This document shows positions 52,133-60,715 of a stretch of DNA of 64,000 bases, in pieces. Every line of letters begins with the position of its first letter. Positions within the stretch are counted from its first letter, which is position 1. The notes beneath the pieces are model-generated. The model was not told the origin of the DNA, did no database searches, and saw nothing but the letters and a program-made list of their open reading frames with translations. The translations under genes were made by a program, and so were the position numbers. Source of the stretch: JAFDZV01 sp035549015 (GTDB lineage: Bacteria; Bacteroidota; Ignavibacteria; OLB7); NCBI GenBank assembly GCA_035549015.1, contig DASZRW010000085.1, positions 1-64,000 of the forward strand, given 5' to 3'.

Positions 52133-53819
52133 GCTGCTCCTCCTGTACGCTATGTGTGCTCACGGTGGCCGATGACCGGGCGTCGATCTCCGAGTAGTTG
52201 TACGGCTCGTGATCCACTACCGGCTGGTAGTCGAAGTTGAACGTCGGGGGCGGAGACGTTGTCTCCCACTCCAGACCGGCCGCGCGCCACGGATTCGGGC
52301 CGGCCTTCTCTCCGTACTTGAGCGACCAGAAGAGGTAGATCAACGGGATCGTGAAGCCGATGCCGAGAACCAGCGCGCCGCCCGAGGAGAGAACATTGTA
52401 GATCTGGAACTCCGGCGGGTAGACATGATACCGCCGCGGCATGCCCAGATAGCCGGCGATGAACTGCGGGAAGAACGTCAGGTTGAACCCGACGAACACC
52501 AGCAGCGCCGAGAAGCGGCCCCATCCCTCGGGATACATGCGGCCGGTCATCTTCGGCCACCAGAAGTGGATGCCTCCCAGATACGCCATCACCGAGCCGC
52601 CCACCATCACGTAGTGGAAGTGCGCAACGATGAAGTAGGTGTCGTGAATGTGGATGTCCACACCGAGCGATGCGCAGAAGAGGCCTGTGAGCCCGCCCAC
52701 GAGGAAGAGCCCGATGAAGCCGAGCGCATACATCATCGGCGTGCTGTAGACAATCCTCCCCTTGTGCATCGTCGCCGTCCAGTTGAACACCTTGATGGCC
52801 GATGGTACGGCAACGATGAAGGTGAAGAGCGAGAAGACGATGCCGGCATACGACGACTGCCCGCTGACGAACATGTGATGCCCCCACACCAGGAAGCCGA
52901 TGATCGCAATGCCGAGACTGGAGAAGGCGATGAACTTGTAGCCGAAGATATGTCGTCGCGAGAAGCACGCCATGATCTCACTGACCACACCCATGCCCGG
53001 CAGGATCATGATGTAGACGGCCGGATGCGAGTAGAACCAGAAGATATGCTGGAAGAGAACGGGATCGCCGCCGAGGCGCGGATCGAAGATGCCGAGGCCC
53101 AGGCCGCGCTCCAGCGCGATCATCACGATGCCGATTGCAACCACCGGGGTGCCGAGCACCATGATGAGGCTGGCGGCATAGTTCGCCCACACGAAGAGCG
53201 GAAGACGGAACCAGCCCAGACCCGGCGCGCGCATCTTGTGCACGGTGACGATGAAGTTCAATCCCGTGAGGATCGAGGAGAAGCCCGTGATGAAGATGCC
53301 GATGCCGGTCAACATCACATAGCCGTTGGAGTACGTGCTGCTGTAGGGAGTGTAGAACGTCCATCCCGTGTCCACGCCGCCGAGTACCAGAGCGGTGAGC
53401 GTGAACAGGCCGCCGATCACGTAGATGTACCAGCTCAACAGATTGATGCGCGGAAACGCGAGGTCGCGCGCACCAACCATCACCGGCACCAGGAAGTTGC
53501 CGAGCGTTGCGGGGATCGATGGAATCAGGAAGAAGAACACCATCATGATGCCGTGCGTGGTGAAGACCTTGTTGTAGGCCTCCGACGTAAACACGTCAGC
53601 CTCGGGCGTGATCAACTCCATCCGGATCATCGCCGCGAACGCGCCGCCGATCATGAAGAAGACTGTGATCGAGATCAGATAGAGGATCGCGATCCGCTTA
53701 TGATCCTTCGTCAACAGCCACGACTTGATGCCGTAATCTGCATTGAGGAAATTGGTGCGTATGGTATCCGAGATGATACCGGTTGCAGACACACGCTCGA
53801 CAGTTGATGTCGTGTCCAT
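52125..53819 (-). CDS. ctaD: cytochrome c oxidase subunit I, A2 type
   Basis: The 564-residue catalytic subunit has twelve-plus helices. Haem a is bound by His89 (TTHGIMM). The CuB and cross-link block reads YSHPAVY, with His265 and Tyr269, and then WGHHMF (His314-315) and VAHFHY (His400 and His402). The motif YSHPAV, with Ala in place of the glutamate of XGHPEV, marks the A2 subtype, as in the caa3 oxidase of Rhodothermus marinus. The D- and K-channel outlines otherwise look normal. It is coupled to ctaE and follows ctaC by a few nucleotides. Confidence 0.96.
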
Positions 53820-53822
53820 GAT

Positions 53823-54881
53823 TTATTTGTTCCTCGACGGTTCGTTCACATTCTGAGCGGGCTTCGCGGCAGCGGGAGTCCCCTTGGCCTCCGACGCAGG
53901 CGCAGCGGACGGCGTGGCGGCGGGTGTGCCGGTTGCAGGACCGCCGAGCGACTTGATGTAGGAAACGAGCTGCATCAACTCGTCCTCACTGATGCGATTC
54001 TGGTACACCGGCATGATGGGCCCGTAACCGGCAACGATCTTGGCACCCGAGCGGAGAATCGATTCGCGGATATACTGCTCGTCCGCGGTGACGGTCTCCC
54101 CTCCGTTCAACGTCACGCTCTTGCCGTACAGGCCCTTCAGAATCGGAGCCCGTGAAGCATCATCCATCTTGTGGCAGGTGATGCAGCCCTGGGTCTCGAA
54201 GATCTGTGCGCCGGCGTCGGCCATCGTCTGGCCAAGCGATCCGCCGTTCGAGGAGCCGCCGGCAAGCCAGCGCTCGTAATCCGCAGGCTCCATCACCACC
54301 ACCCGGCCTATCATGCCGGAGTGCTTTGTTCCGCAGAACTCCGCACAGAACAGATGATAGATGCCCGGCTTCGTGGGCTCGAACCAGAGCTGGGAATAGC
54401 GGCCGGGAAGCACGTCCTGCTTCACACGGAACGCAGGGACATAGAAGCTGTGGATGACATCCTGCGATATCATGGTCAGGCGCACCGGCTGCCCAACCGC
54501 GACGTGCATTTCGTTGATCTCACGCTGCCCTGTCGGGTGCTGGATCTTCCACATCCACTGCTTTCCTGTCACGTACATGTCGACAGCGTTCGCAGGTGGG
54601 CGGGCAATCGCGAAGTAGATGTTCACGCCCCAGAAGAAGATCACGAGCACGATCACCAACGGAACGCCGATCCAGACCGCCTCCATTGTCGGATTCTCGG
54701 GAAGCGGGTTGTCACGGTTCACCTTGGTGTTGGTCTCGCGATAACGAATCGCCATGAAGGCGACCATCAAGGAGATCATGACCGTGAAGAACGCGGTCAG
54801 CGCCACCAGGAAGAAGTAGAGCCCGTCGACCCGTCCGGCGAAGGTTGACGCCTGATCAGGAAGTAATGGGAAGTTCCACAT
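53823..54881 (-). CDS. ctaC: cytochrome c oxidase subunit II with fused cytochrome c
   Basis: The 352-residue subunit has two N-terminal helices, a CuA cupredoxin domain with ligands Cys179, Cys183, His187 and Met190 in CAEFCGTKHSGM and a further His144, then a cytochrome c domain with the haem motif CITCH at 233-237. The fusion defines the caa3 class and removes the need for a separate soluble donor. The C-terminal 40 residues are an Ala/Pro/Thr-rich tail. It is the first oxidase gene of the operon and lies a short gap from the SCO gene. Confidence 0.96.
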   Translation of the reverse strand: MWNFPLLPDQASTFAGRVDGLYFFLVALTAFFTVMISLMVAFMAIRYRETNTKVNRDNPLPENPTMEAVWIGVPLVIVLVIFFWGVNIYFAIARPPANAVDMYVTGKQWMWKIQHPTGQREINEMHVAVGQPVRLTMISQDVIHSFYVPAFRVKQDVLPGRYSQLWFEPTKPGIYHLFCAEFCGTKHSGMIGRVVVMEPADYERWLAGGSSNGGSLGQTMADAGAQIFETQGCITCHKMDDASRAPILKGLYGKSVTLNGGETVTADEQYIRESILRSGAKIVAGYGPIMPVYQNRISEDELMQLVSYIKSLGGPATGTPAATPSAAPASEAKGTPAAAKPAQNVNEPSRNK

Positions 54882-55022
54882 TGCTGAGATTCCTCGAAGA
54901 ATGTGATCACCGGCCGCGCCCCATCAGGCACGGCACCGGCAATCGCCTTCATGCCAATCGTTACGTTCAAACATGTTCATTCGGCCGCCGCTGCGCGCGC
55001 CGCGGGCGCATCCCGGCAGGCC

Positions 55023-55922
55023 CTATGCTCCTGCCCCGGGACCCGGCCCTCCTGCAGGCGTCTGGGCGGCCTCACGCTTGCGGCGGTCCGCCTTGATGGT
55101 CCGGTACCAGAAGAGCGCAATCGCTCCAACGGTGAGGATGCCGGCGATGCGCAGCACCGTCATGATCGCGAAACCGTACTTGCCGGTTGTCGGATCATAG
55201 TGATAGCAGAGCAACAGGAGTTGGTCAACCGGCGTGCCGATCTTGTTCGCCGATGCCTCCATCAGGGAGAACTTCAGATCGTTCGGAGAGAACTCCACTC
55301 CCAGAAGGTAGCGCGACAGACGCCCGGTAGGCGTGAGCACCATGATCCCGCCCGCATGCGCATACTGCTCCGTGTTCGGATCGTACACATAGCGGAACCC
55401 TGCAGCATTGCAAAGAGCGTCGATCTGCGACTGCTCGCCGGTAAGGAAGTGCCAGCCGTTTTCCGTCCCCGGCCTTCCGTAATTCCTGATGTAGTTCGCC
55501 TTCTTCTCCGCCGCGAGCTGCGGCGTCTCCTTCGGGTTGATGCTGACCGTCAGGACATTGAACTCCTTCCCCGCATCGAAGTTGAGAACGCGCATGGACT
55601 TCACCAGGCCGTTCAGCACCTCGGAGCAGAGCATCGGGCACTGGTAGTATGCAAGCACAAGCACCACCGGCTTCGTATTCACATACTCGCTCAACTGCAC
55701 CTTCCGTCCGGTCTCGTCGGTGAACTGCAGGTCCAGCGGCACCTGCCCGTTCAGCCGTTGATCGATCCCTACTCTGTTGACAACCTCCGTGGAGTTGTCC
55801 GGGCGCGGCGCCATCAGATTCGGCTGCGCGCGAAGGCCGCCCGGCGCCAACCACTGCATGACAAAGAGCAGAGCCATCGCCCACGACGCGCGGGCACACC
55901 ATCTATATCGTTGCGTCATCAT
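55023..55922 (-). CDS. sco: SCO1/SenC-type copper chaperone
   Basis: The protein has an N-terminal signal peptide (core ALLFVMQWLAPGG), a thioredoxin-like domain with the copper-binding CPMLC (Cys95 and Cys99) and His189, and a C-terminal membrane helix (AIMTVLRIAGILTVGAIALFWY). SCO proteins deliver copper to CuA of the oxidase. The ATG at 55922 is chosen; the frame extends to 55964 without further evidence. Its place between the ACIII and oxidase genes fits that role. Confidence 0.93.
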   Translation of the reverse strand: MMTQRYRWCARASWAMALLFVMQWLAPGGLRAQPNLMAPRPDNSTEVVNRVGIDQRLNGQVPLDLQFTDETGRKVQLSEYVNTKPVVLVLAYYQCPMLCSEVLNGLVKSMRVLNFDAGKEFNVLTVSINPKETPQLAAEKKANYIRNYGRPGTENGWHFLTGEQSQIDALCNAAGFRYVYDPNTEQYAHAGGIMVLTPTGRLSRYLLGVEFSPNDLKFSLMEASANKIGTPVDQLLLLCYHYDPTTGKYGFAIMTVLRIAGILTVGAIALFWYRTIKADRRKREAAQTPAGGPGPGAGA

Positions 55923-56075
55923 CGTTGCATTCCTCCATACATCAACCTCGCTCCACACGCACACCGTCCGTAGACGTCACAATGCCCGGGCACCTTCATC
56001 GGTATCGTCCTGCGCGCATCGTCGTGAGCCGGATCGGCTGCGCGTTCTGCGCGCAATGCTTCAGCCGGCCCGCCG

Positions 56076-56648
56076 CTAGTGCGCGGACTTCGGCGCCGCC
56101 ACCGACGCACCTCCGCCGCCGGCATGTGCTGCCGGGGCAGTGGCGGCCGCGGGCGCGCTTCCCGCTGCGGACGCAGGGGCCGCCGCGGGAGCCGATGCAG
56201 CCGTTGCCGGAGCAGCAGCCGAGTCGGCCGGCTTCGTCGCGGTCCGCACCTGCGTGACGCCGCGCTTTGCAATCACATCCATTGCCACGGAGATCGGCAT
56301 GCGAACCACGCCGTTCGGGCGGTCCACCCATCCGTAGCTCTCCAGGATGGAGTCCTCATGCTTGCGCATGGTGGAGAGATCCTGCACTTCGGTGGATGGA
56401 TGAATGTTGGAATACTGCAGCCGGGGCTCCGGCGGAAGCGCCTTCCTGTCCACCACCGGTGAGGCCACTCCGTCGTTCTTGGCGGCGCGCCCCTCCAGGA
56501 TGTTGAAGTAGATCAACATCAGCGCCGAGCCCACCGCGAACGATCCGAACAGGATCAGGACGGTCATCATGACGGCGCGCACGTTGAGGTAGCCACGCTC
56601 TTCGGCCTGGCTCATCTCCTGCGTCTCTATGTGCGTTGACTTACTCAC
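56076..56648 (-). CDS. small membrane protein of the ACIII/oxidase cluster
   Basis: The 190-residue product has one membrane helix (MMTVLILFGSFAVGSALMLIYF), then a conserved periplasmic segment (LPPEPRLQYSN ... ILESYGWVDRPNGVVRMPISVAMDVIAKRG) and an Ala/Pro-rich tail. Proteins with this middle motif commonly occur next to ACIII and oxidase genes in other phyla, from memory, without a clear function. It may be an extra subunit or assembly factor. It lies just downstream of actF. Confidence 0.75.
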   Translation of the reverse strand: MSKSTHIETQEMSQAEERGYLNVRAVMMTVLILFGSFAVGSALMLIYFNILEGRAAKNDGVASPVVDRKALPPEPRLQYSNIHPSTEVQDLSTMRKHEDSILESYGWVDRPNGVVRMPISVAMDVIAKRGVTQVRTATKPADSAAAPATAASAPAAAPASAAGSAPAAATAPAAHAGGGGASVAAPKSAH

Positions 56649-56661
56649 GACTGTGTATCCC

Positions 56662-57843
56662 TCAATGATGTTCGGCCTGCTGGGCCAGGAACGGAGTGTT
56701 CACGGGAAGCATGGTATCGGCCCCCTTCAGCCGGCCGATGTACCAGTAGATGAAGATGCCGCCGATGCCGATCGGTGCAACGAAGTCCATCCAGCTTACA
56801 TGGAAGCCGGTGCGATTGAACGCGGGCTCGATGAACCAGATCAGATCCACGAGGCGCATCAGGATCAACAGCATCGCAACGCGCATCAGGAACTTCGGAT
56901 TGCGCTTGATCTTCCGCGAGAGAAGCAGGAAGAACGGCGCGAAGAAATGGAAGGCGAAGAGGATGATCGGAACGATCTTCCAGCTCGTGTACAGGCGCAC
57001 CGCGTACCACGGCGTCTCTTCCGGCAGGTTGGCTCCCCAGATGATGATCAACTGCGAGAGCGACGTGTACGCCCAGAGCAGTGTGAAGGCGAGCATGAAG
57101 TTGCCGAGATCGTGGAAGTAGACCGCACGAATCTTCTCGGCGAACTTCGGCGCCATTCCCATCATGGAGGCAACCATGATCACCGAGAAGCAGAACGTTG
57201 AAAGCGCCTGGCCGATGATCAGGATCAGGCCATAGATCGTGGAGCTCCAGTGCGGCTCGATGGACATCGCCCAGTCGATCACCGCAAGCGTGATCGTGAT
57301 TGCGAAGAGCACGATCCCGAGGCCGCTCAGATTCTGCAGGCCGGGGCTCACCGGCGACTCGCCGTTCTTCTCGCGCCGGCGCACCATGCGCAGGATCAGG
57401 AGCGAGTAGCCGATCCAGAAGAGGAAGTAGATGGCCACGCGCGCGTAGAAGAAGTTCAGATTGAAATAGAACTCCTTGTTCTTCAGCACCTCGTCCTTGG
57501 CCACGATGTCCGCATGCGTCCATTCATACAGCGAATGCGTACCGAACAGCAGAGGAATGAACAGGATCGCCATCAGCGGCAGCGACTTCGCGCCGGCCTC
57601 CAGCAGACGCCTGATGGTGAAGCCCCACGGGCCTCCCACGAGATTGTGCAGCATCAGGAGGCAGAACGACCCGAGAGGAATACCGATCCAGAACAGATAG
57701 CCCACCAGATACGACCGGTAGAACTGTTCGGAATCCATGAATGCTCCCGCGACGATGCCTGCGGTGCCGATCACTCCAACGATCAGCGCACGCTGCTGGA
57801 TGCTGTTCAGGCGGGGACGTATTGCTTCGATCTGCTCGTTCAT
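56662..57843 (-). CDS. actF: alternative complex III subunit ActF (NrfD-like)
   Basis: This 393-residue membrane protein has about ten helices in the NrfD/PsrC-like arrangement, beginning QRALIVGVIGTAGIVAG. It is the smaller of the two quinone-site subunits of ACIII. The ATG overlaps the actE stop by 4 nt (ATGA), so they are coupled. The assignment rests on helix pattern and position between actE and the oxidase genes. Confidence 0.88.
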   Translation of the reverse strand: MNEQIEAIRPRLNSIQQRALIVGVIGTAGIVAGAFMDSEQFYRSYLVGYLFWIGIPLGSFCLLMLHNLVGGPWGFTIRRLLEAGAKSLPLMAILFIPLLFGTHSLYEWTHADIVAKDEVLKNKEFYFNLNFFYARVAIYFLFWIGYSLLILRMVRRREKNGESPVSPGLQNLSGLGIVLFAITITLAVIDWAMSIEPHWSSTIYGLILIIGQALSTFCFSVIMVASMMGMAPKFAEKIRAVYFHDLGNFMLAFTLLWAYTSLSQLIIIWGANLPEETPWYAVRLYTSWKIVPIILFAFHFFAPFFLLLSRKIKRNPKFLMRVAMLLILMRLVDLIWFIEPAFNRTGFHVSWMDFVAPIGIGGIFIYWYIGRLKGADTMLPVNTPFLAQQAEHH

Positions 57844-58538
57844 TGTGCAGAACCTTCAACCTTGTTTCGTTCCTGAGCGGGGACATCCTGCAGCGAAGCA
57901 TGCTGGCTGAGCTGCAGTGCACGGATATAGGCGATGATTGCCCAACGATCCTCCGGTACCACGCGCGAGGCGTAGCTGTACATCTTGCCGAAGCCGTTGG
58001 TGATGACGTCGTAGATGTAGCCATCGGCGGCCTGGCGCAGGCGATCGATATGGAAGCTCGGCGGCTGCGGGAATCCGCGCTGCACGATCATTCCGTTGCC
58101 ATCTCCAAGGTGCCCGTGGCACGGCGTGCAATAGATATTGAAACGGTCCTGGCCGCGCTCCACGAGTTCGCGCGTCACCGGGAACGGAATCGATCCGTTC
58201 TTGTCCACATCGCCGCCGTACACCGCGAGATTCTGTGCGTAGGCATCGGCGGAGTCCGTGGGTTCGCCAACGCCCGCACTGGTATTGGTGCCTCCGGTGG
58301 CCTCGGCGAAGGAGCTGTTCTTGTTGGACCAGACCGGATTGCGCTCAACGGTCCCCTTGATGTATGGCCGTGCCGAGGAGCTGTCCGGATAGAACTCGCT
58401 TCCGCGCAGCGGCTTGATGCGCGGCTGGTCGAACATCTCCACGCGGCAGCCGGAGACGACGGCCATCGCCGCAAGGAGCCCCAGCGGCATCATGATGCGA
58501 GCGGCTCTGCGCAGTCGCGCGATCGAAGTGCCGGCCAT
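57840..58538 (-). CDS. actE: alternative complex III subunit ActE (monohaem cytochrome c lipoprotein)
   Basis: From an ATG at 58538 (another at 58574 is possible) the product is 232 residues. The signal peptide ends in the lipobox VVSGC (Cys31), so it is a lipoprotein. One haem c site CTPCH lies at 137-141, followed by GHLGDGNGM with the methionine ligand pattern. It carries electrons from ACIII towards the oxidase. Overlaps actF by 4 nt. Confidence 0.92.
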   Translation of the reverse strand: MAGTSIARLRRAARIMMPLGLLAAMAVVSGCRVEMFDQPRIKPLRGSEFYPDSSSARPYIKGTVERNPVWSNKNSSFAEATGGTNTSAGVGEPTDSADAYAQNLAVYGGDVDKNGSIPFPVTRELVERGQDRFNIYCTPCHGHLGDGNGMIVQRGFPQPPSFHIDRLRQAADGYIYDVITNGFGKMYSYASRVVPEDRWAIIAYIRALQLSQHASLQDVPAQERNKVEGSAQ

Positions 58539-58717
58539 TGTGAATGCAGTATGCTTGTTCACGATCTCATCCATTGATTCATCGGATGATGAGCCATCGC
58601 TGGCTCACGCTTTCGTGCGAGTTGGTCAGTGGGCAGTCGCACGCACCACCAACCGGCTTTCCGCCTTTTGCTACTGACGACTGACTGCGGCGAGGCGCAG
58701 CCGAGCGTACGACTACC

Positions 58718-59266
58718 TCAGTACGGCACCTCGCTCAGGCTGAGCGGGTTCATGCTCGCCAGCAGGTCGCGCGTCGTCACCATGTCGAACTTCGGATCCT
58801 CGGATTCCACACAGATGAAGAAGCGGTCGTTCGATGCGCGCTCGAAACGGTCCACGTTGAACACCGGATGGTAGGGCCGCGGCAGTCCGTTCAGCAGGAT
58901 CATGCCGAAGACTGCGGTGAAGGCAGCAAACAGAACCGAGAGCTCGAACGTTATCGGGATGAACTGCGGCCACGAGAAGTTCGGGCGGCCGCCGATGTTC
59001 ATCGGGAAGTAGTAGACCGCGATATATGCCTGCAGCCCGAGGCCGCTGAACATTCCGCACAGGCCGGCGATCAGGATCAGCCATCCCAGATACGGACCCC
59101 GCTTCGGCATCTGATCCTCTACCGCCTCCACGGGGAACGGCATGTATGCATCGTAATGCTGATACCCGTCGTTCTTGACGCGCTCTGCGGCGGCGGCAAG
59201 CTGCTCCGGCGTATCGAATTCTGCCATCAATCCGTGGATGGGATGCTTTGGAGTAATCTCGTTCAT
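58718..59266 (-). CDS. actD: alternative complex III subunit ActD (DUF3341)
   Basis: The 182-residue protein has two membrane helices (YLGWLILIAGLCGMFSG and FIPITFELSVLFAAFTAVFGMI) and a soluble end with LFYPVFNVDRFERASNDRFF-type residues, the DUF3341 pattern. It lies between actC and actE in the standard ACIII order. The role is structural. Confidence 0.92.
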   Translation of the reverse strand: MNEITPKHPIHGLMAEFDTPEQLAAAAERVKNDGYQHYDAYMPFPVEAVEDQMPKRGPYLGWLILIAGLCGMFSGLGLQAYIAVYYFPMNIGGRPNFSWPQFIPITFELSVLFAAFTAVFGMILLNGLPRPYHPVFNVDRFERASNDRFFICVESEDPKFDMVTTRDLLASMNPLSLSEVPY

Positions 59267-59332
59267 AGTTCCTTGCCCGCGATGGCGCCGCGTTGCTTCA
59301 TGCGGCGCGAATTATCCGGATTCGTATTCCTC

Positions 59333-60715
59333 TCAATGATGTCCGTGCTCAACCTCGTGCGAGAGCTCGCGCATTTCGGCGATCGAGATCACGGGCACGT
59401 AGCGGATGAAGAGGAAGAAGAGCGTCAGGAAGAAGCCGATCGTTCCGAAGAACATTGCGAAGTCCCAGATCGTTGGCACGTAGGTGTGCCACGAGGAGGG
59501 AATGAAATCGCGATAGAGGCTTGTCACGATGATCACGAAGCGCTCCAGCCACATGCCCACGTTCACCACGATCGAGATGATGAACAGCCAGAGCGTGCTG
59601 CGGCGCGCGCGGCGCAGCCAGAGCGTCTGCGGGATCACGATGTTGCACGCAATAAGCGCCCAGTAGCTCCATGCCATCGGGCCGGTGGTACGGTTGATGA
59701 ACATCCCCATTTCGTGCGGGCTGCCGCTGTACCATGCCATGAAGGCTTCCATCGCATAGCCATATCCCACAACCAGACCCATCGCCAGCATCACCTTCGC
59801 CATGTTGTTCAGGTGGCGCGCCGTGATGAAACCCTCCAGACCGTACGCCTTGCGCAGCGGAATACAGAGCGAGAGCACCATGGCGAAACCGGAGTAGATG
59901 GCGCCGGCAACGAAGTAGGGAGGGAAGATTGTCGTATGCCATCCCGGGATCAGGGACTCGGCGAAGTCGAACGACACGATGGTATGCACCGAGAGCACCA
60001 GCGGCGTGGAGAGACCGGCGAGCACCAGATAGGCGATGCGATAGCGGCGCCAGTGCTGGGCCGATCCGCGCCAGCCGAGCGCGAGGATGGCGTAGATCTT
60101 GCGGGCCAGCGGCTTCACCGCGCGATCGCGCAGCACCGCAAGATCGGGAATCAGACCAACGAACCAGAAGAGCGTGGAGACGCTTGCATAGGTCGAGATC
60201 GCGAACACGTCCCAGAGGAGCGGGCTGCGGAACTGCTGCTGCACGCCCATCGAATTCGGGAAGGGGAACAGCCAGTAATCGAGCCACGGACGGCCGGTGT
60301 GCAGAAGCGGGTACAGGCCCGCGCATGCAACGGCGAAGATCGTCATGGCCTCCGCGAAGCGGTTGATCGACGTGCGCCAGTTCTGTTTCAACAGCAACAG
60401 AATTGCCGAGATCAGCGTGCCGGCGTGGCCGATACCGATCCACCAGACAAAGTTGATGATGTCGAACGCCCACCCGACCGGCTGGTTGTTTCCCCAGATA
60501 CCGACGCCGGTAAACAGGAGATGGACAATGGCGACAACCATGCACCCGGCGAGGGTGATCGCGATCGAGAATCCCCCGAGCCACCCCTTGGTGAGTTTCG
60601 GGTTCAGCGAGAGATCGCTGATCTTTTCGGTAATGGCGTCGTAGGTATACCCCTTTGCAAGCACAGGGGGATTCGGCGCGATTCCTCTAGCGTCAGGCGA
60701 TTGCAGGCGCTCCAT
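59333..60715 (-). CDS. actC: alternative complex III subunit ActC (NrfD-like)
   Basis: The 460-residue polytopic protein is the larger NrfD/PsrC-like subunit, with about ten helices and the conserved VWWIGIGHAGTLISAILLL and WYSGSPHEMGMF patterns near the quinone site. It oxidises menaquinol at the membrane. Its start overlaps the actB stop by one nucleotide. The assignment is firm from order and sequence. Confidence 0.94.
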   Translation of the reverse strand: MERLQSPDARGIAPNPPVLAKGYTYDAITEKISDLSLNPKLTKGWLGGFSIAITLAGCMVVAIVHLLFTGVGIWGNNQPVGWAFDIINFVWWIGIGHAGTLISAILLLLKQNWRTSINRFAEAMTIFAVACAGLYPLLHTGRPWLDYWLFPFPNSMGVQQQFRSPLLWDVFAISTYASVSTLFWFVGLIPDLAVLRDRAVKPLARKIYAILALGWRGSAQHWRRYRIAYLVLAGLSTPLVLSVHTIVSFDFAESLIPGWHTTIFPPYFVAGAIYSGFAMVLSLCIPLRKAYGLEGFITARHLNNMAKVMLAMGLVVGYGYAMEAFMAWYSGSPHEMGMFINRTTGPMAWSYWALIACNIVIPQTLWLRRARRSTLWLFIISIVVNVGMWLERFVIIVTSLYRDFIPSSWHTYVPTIWDFAMFFGTIGFFLTLFFLFIRYVPVISIAEMRELSHEVEHGHH

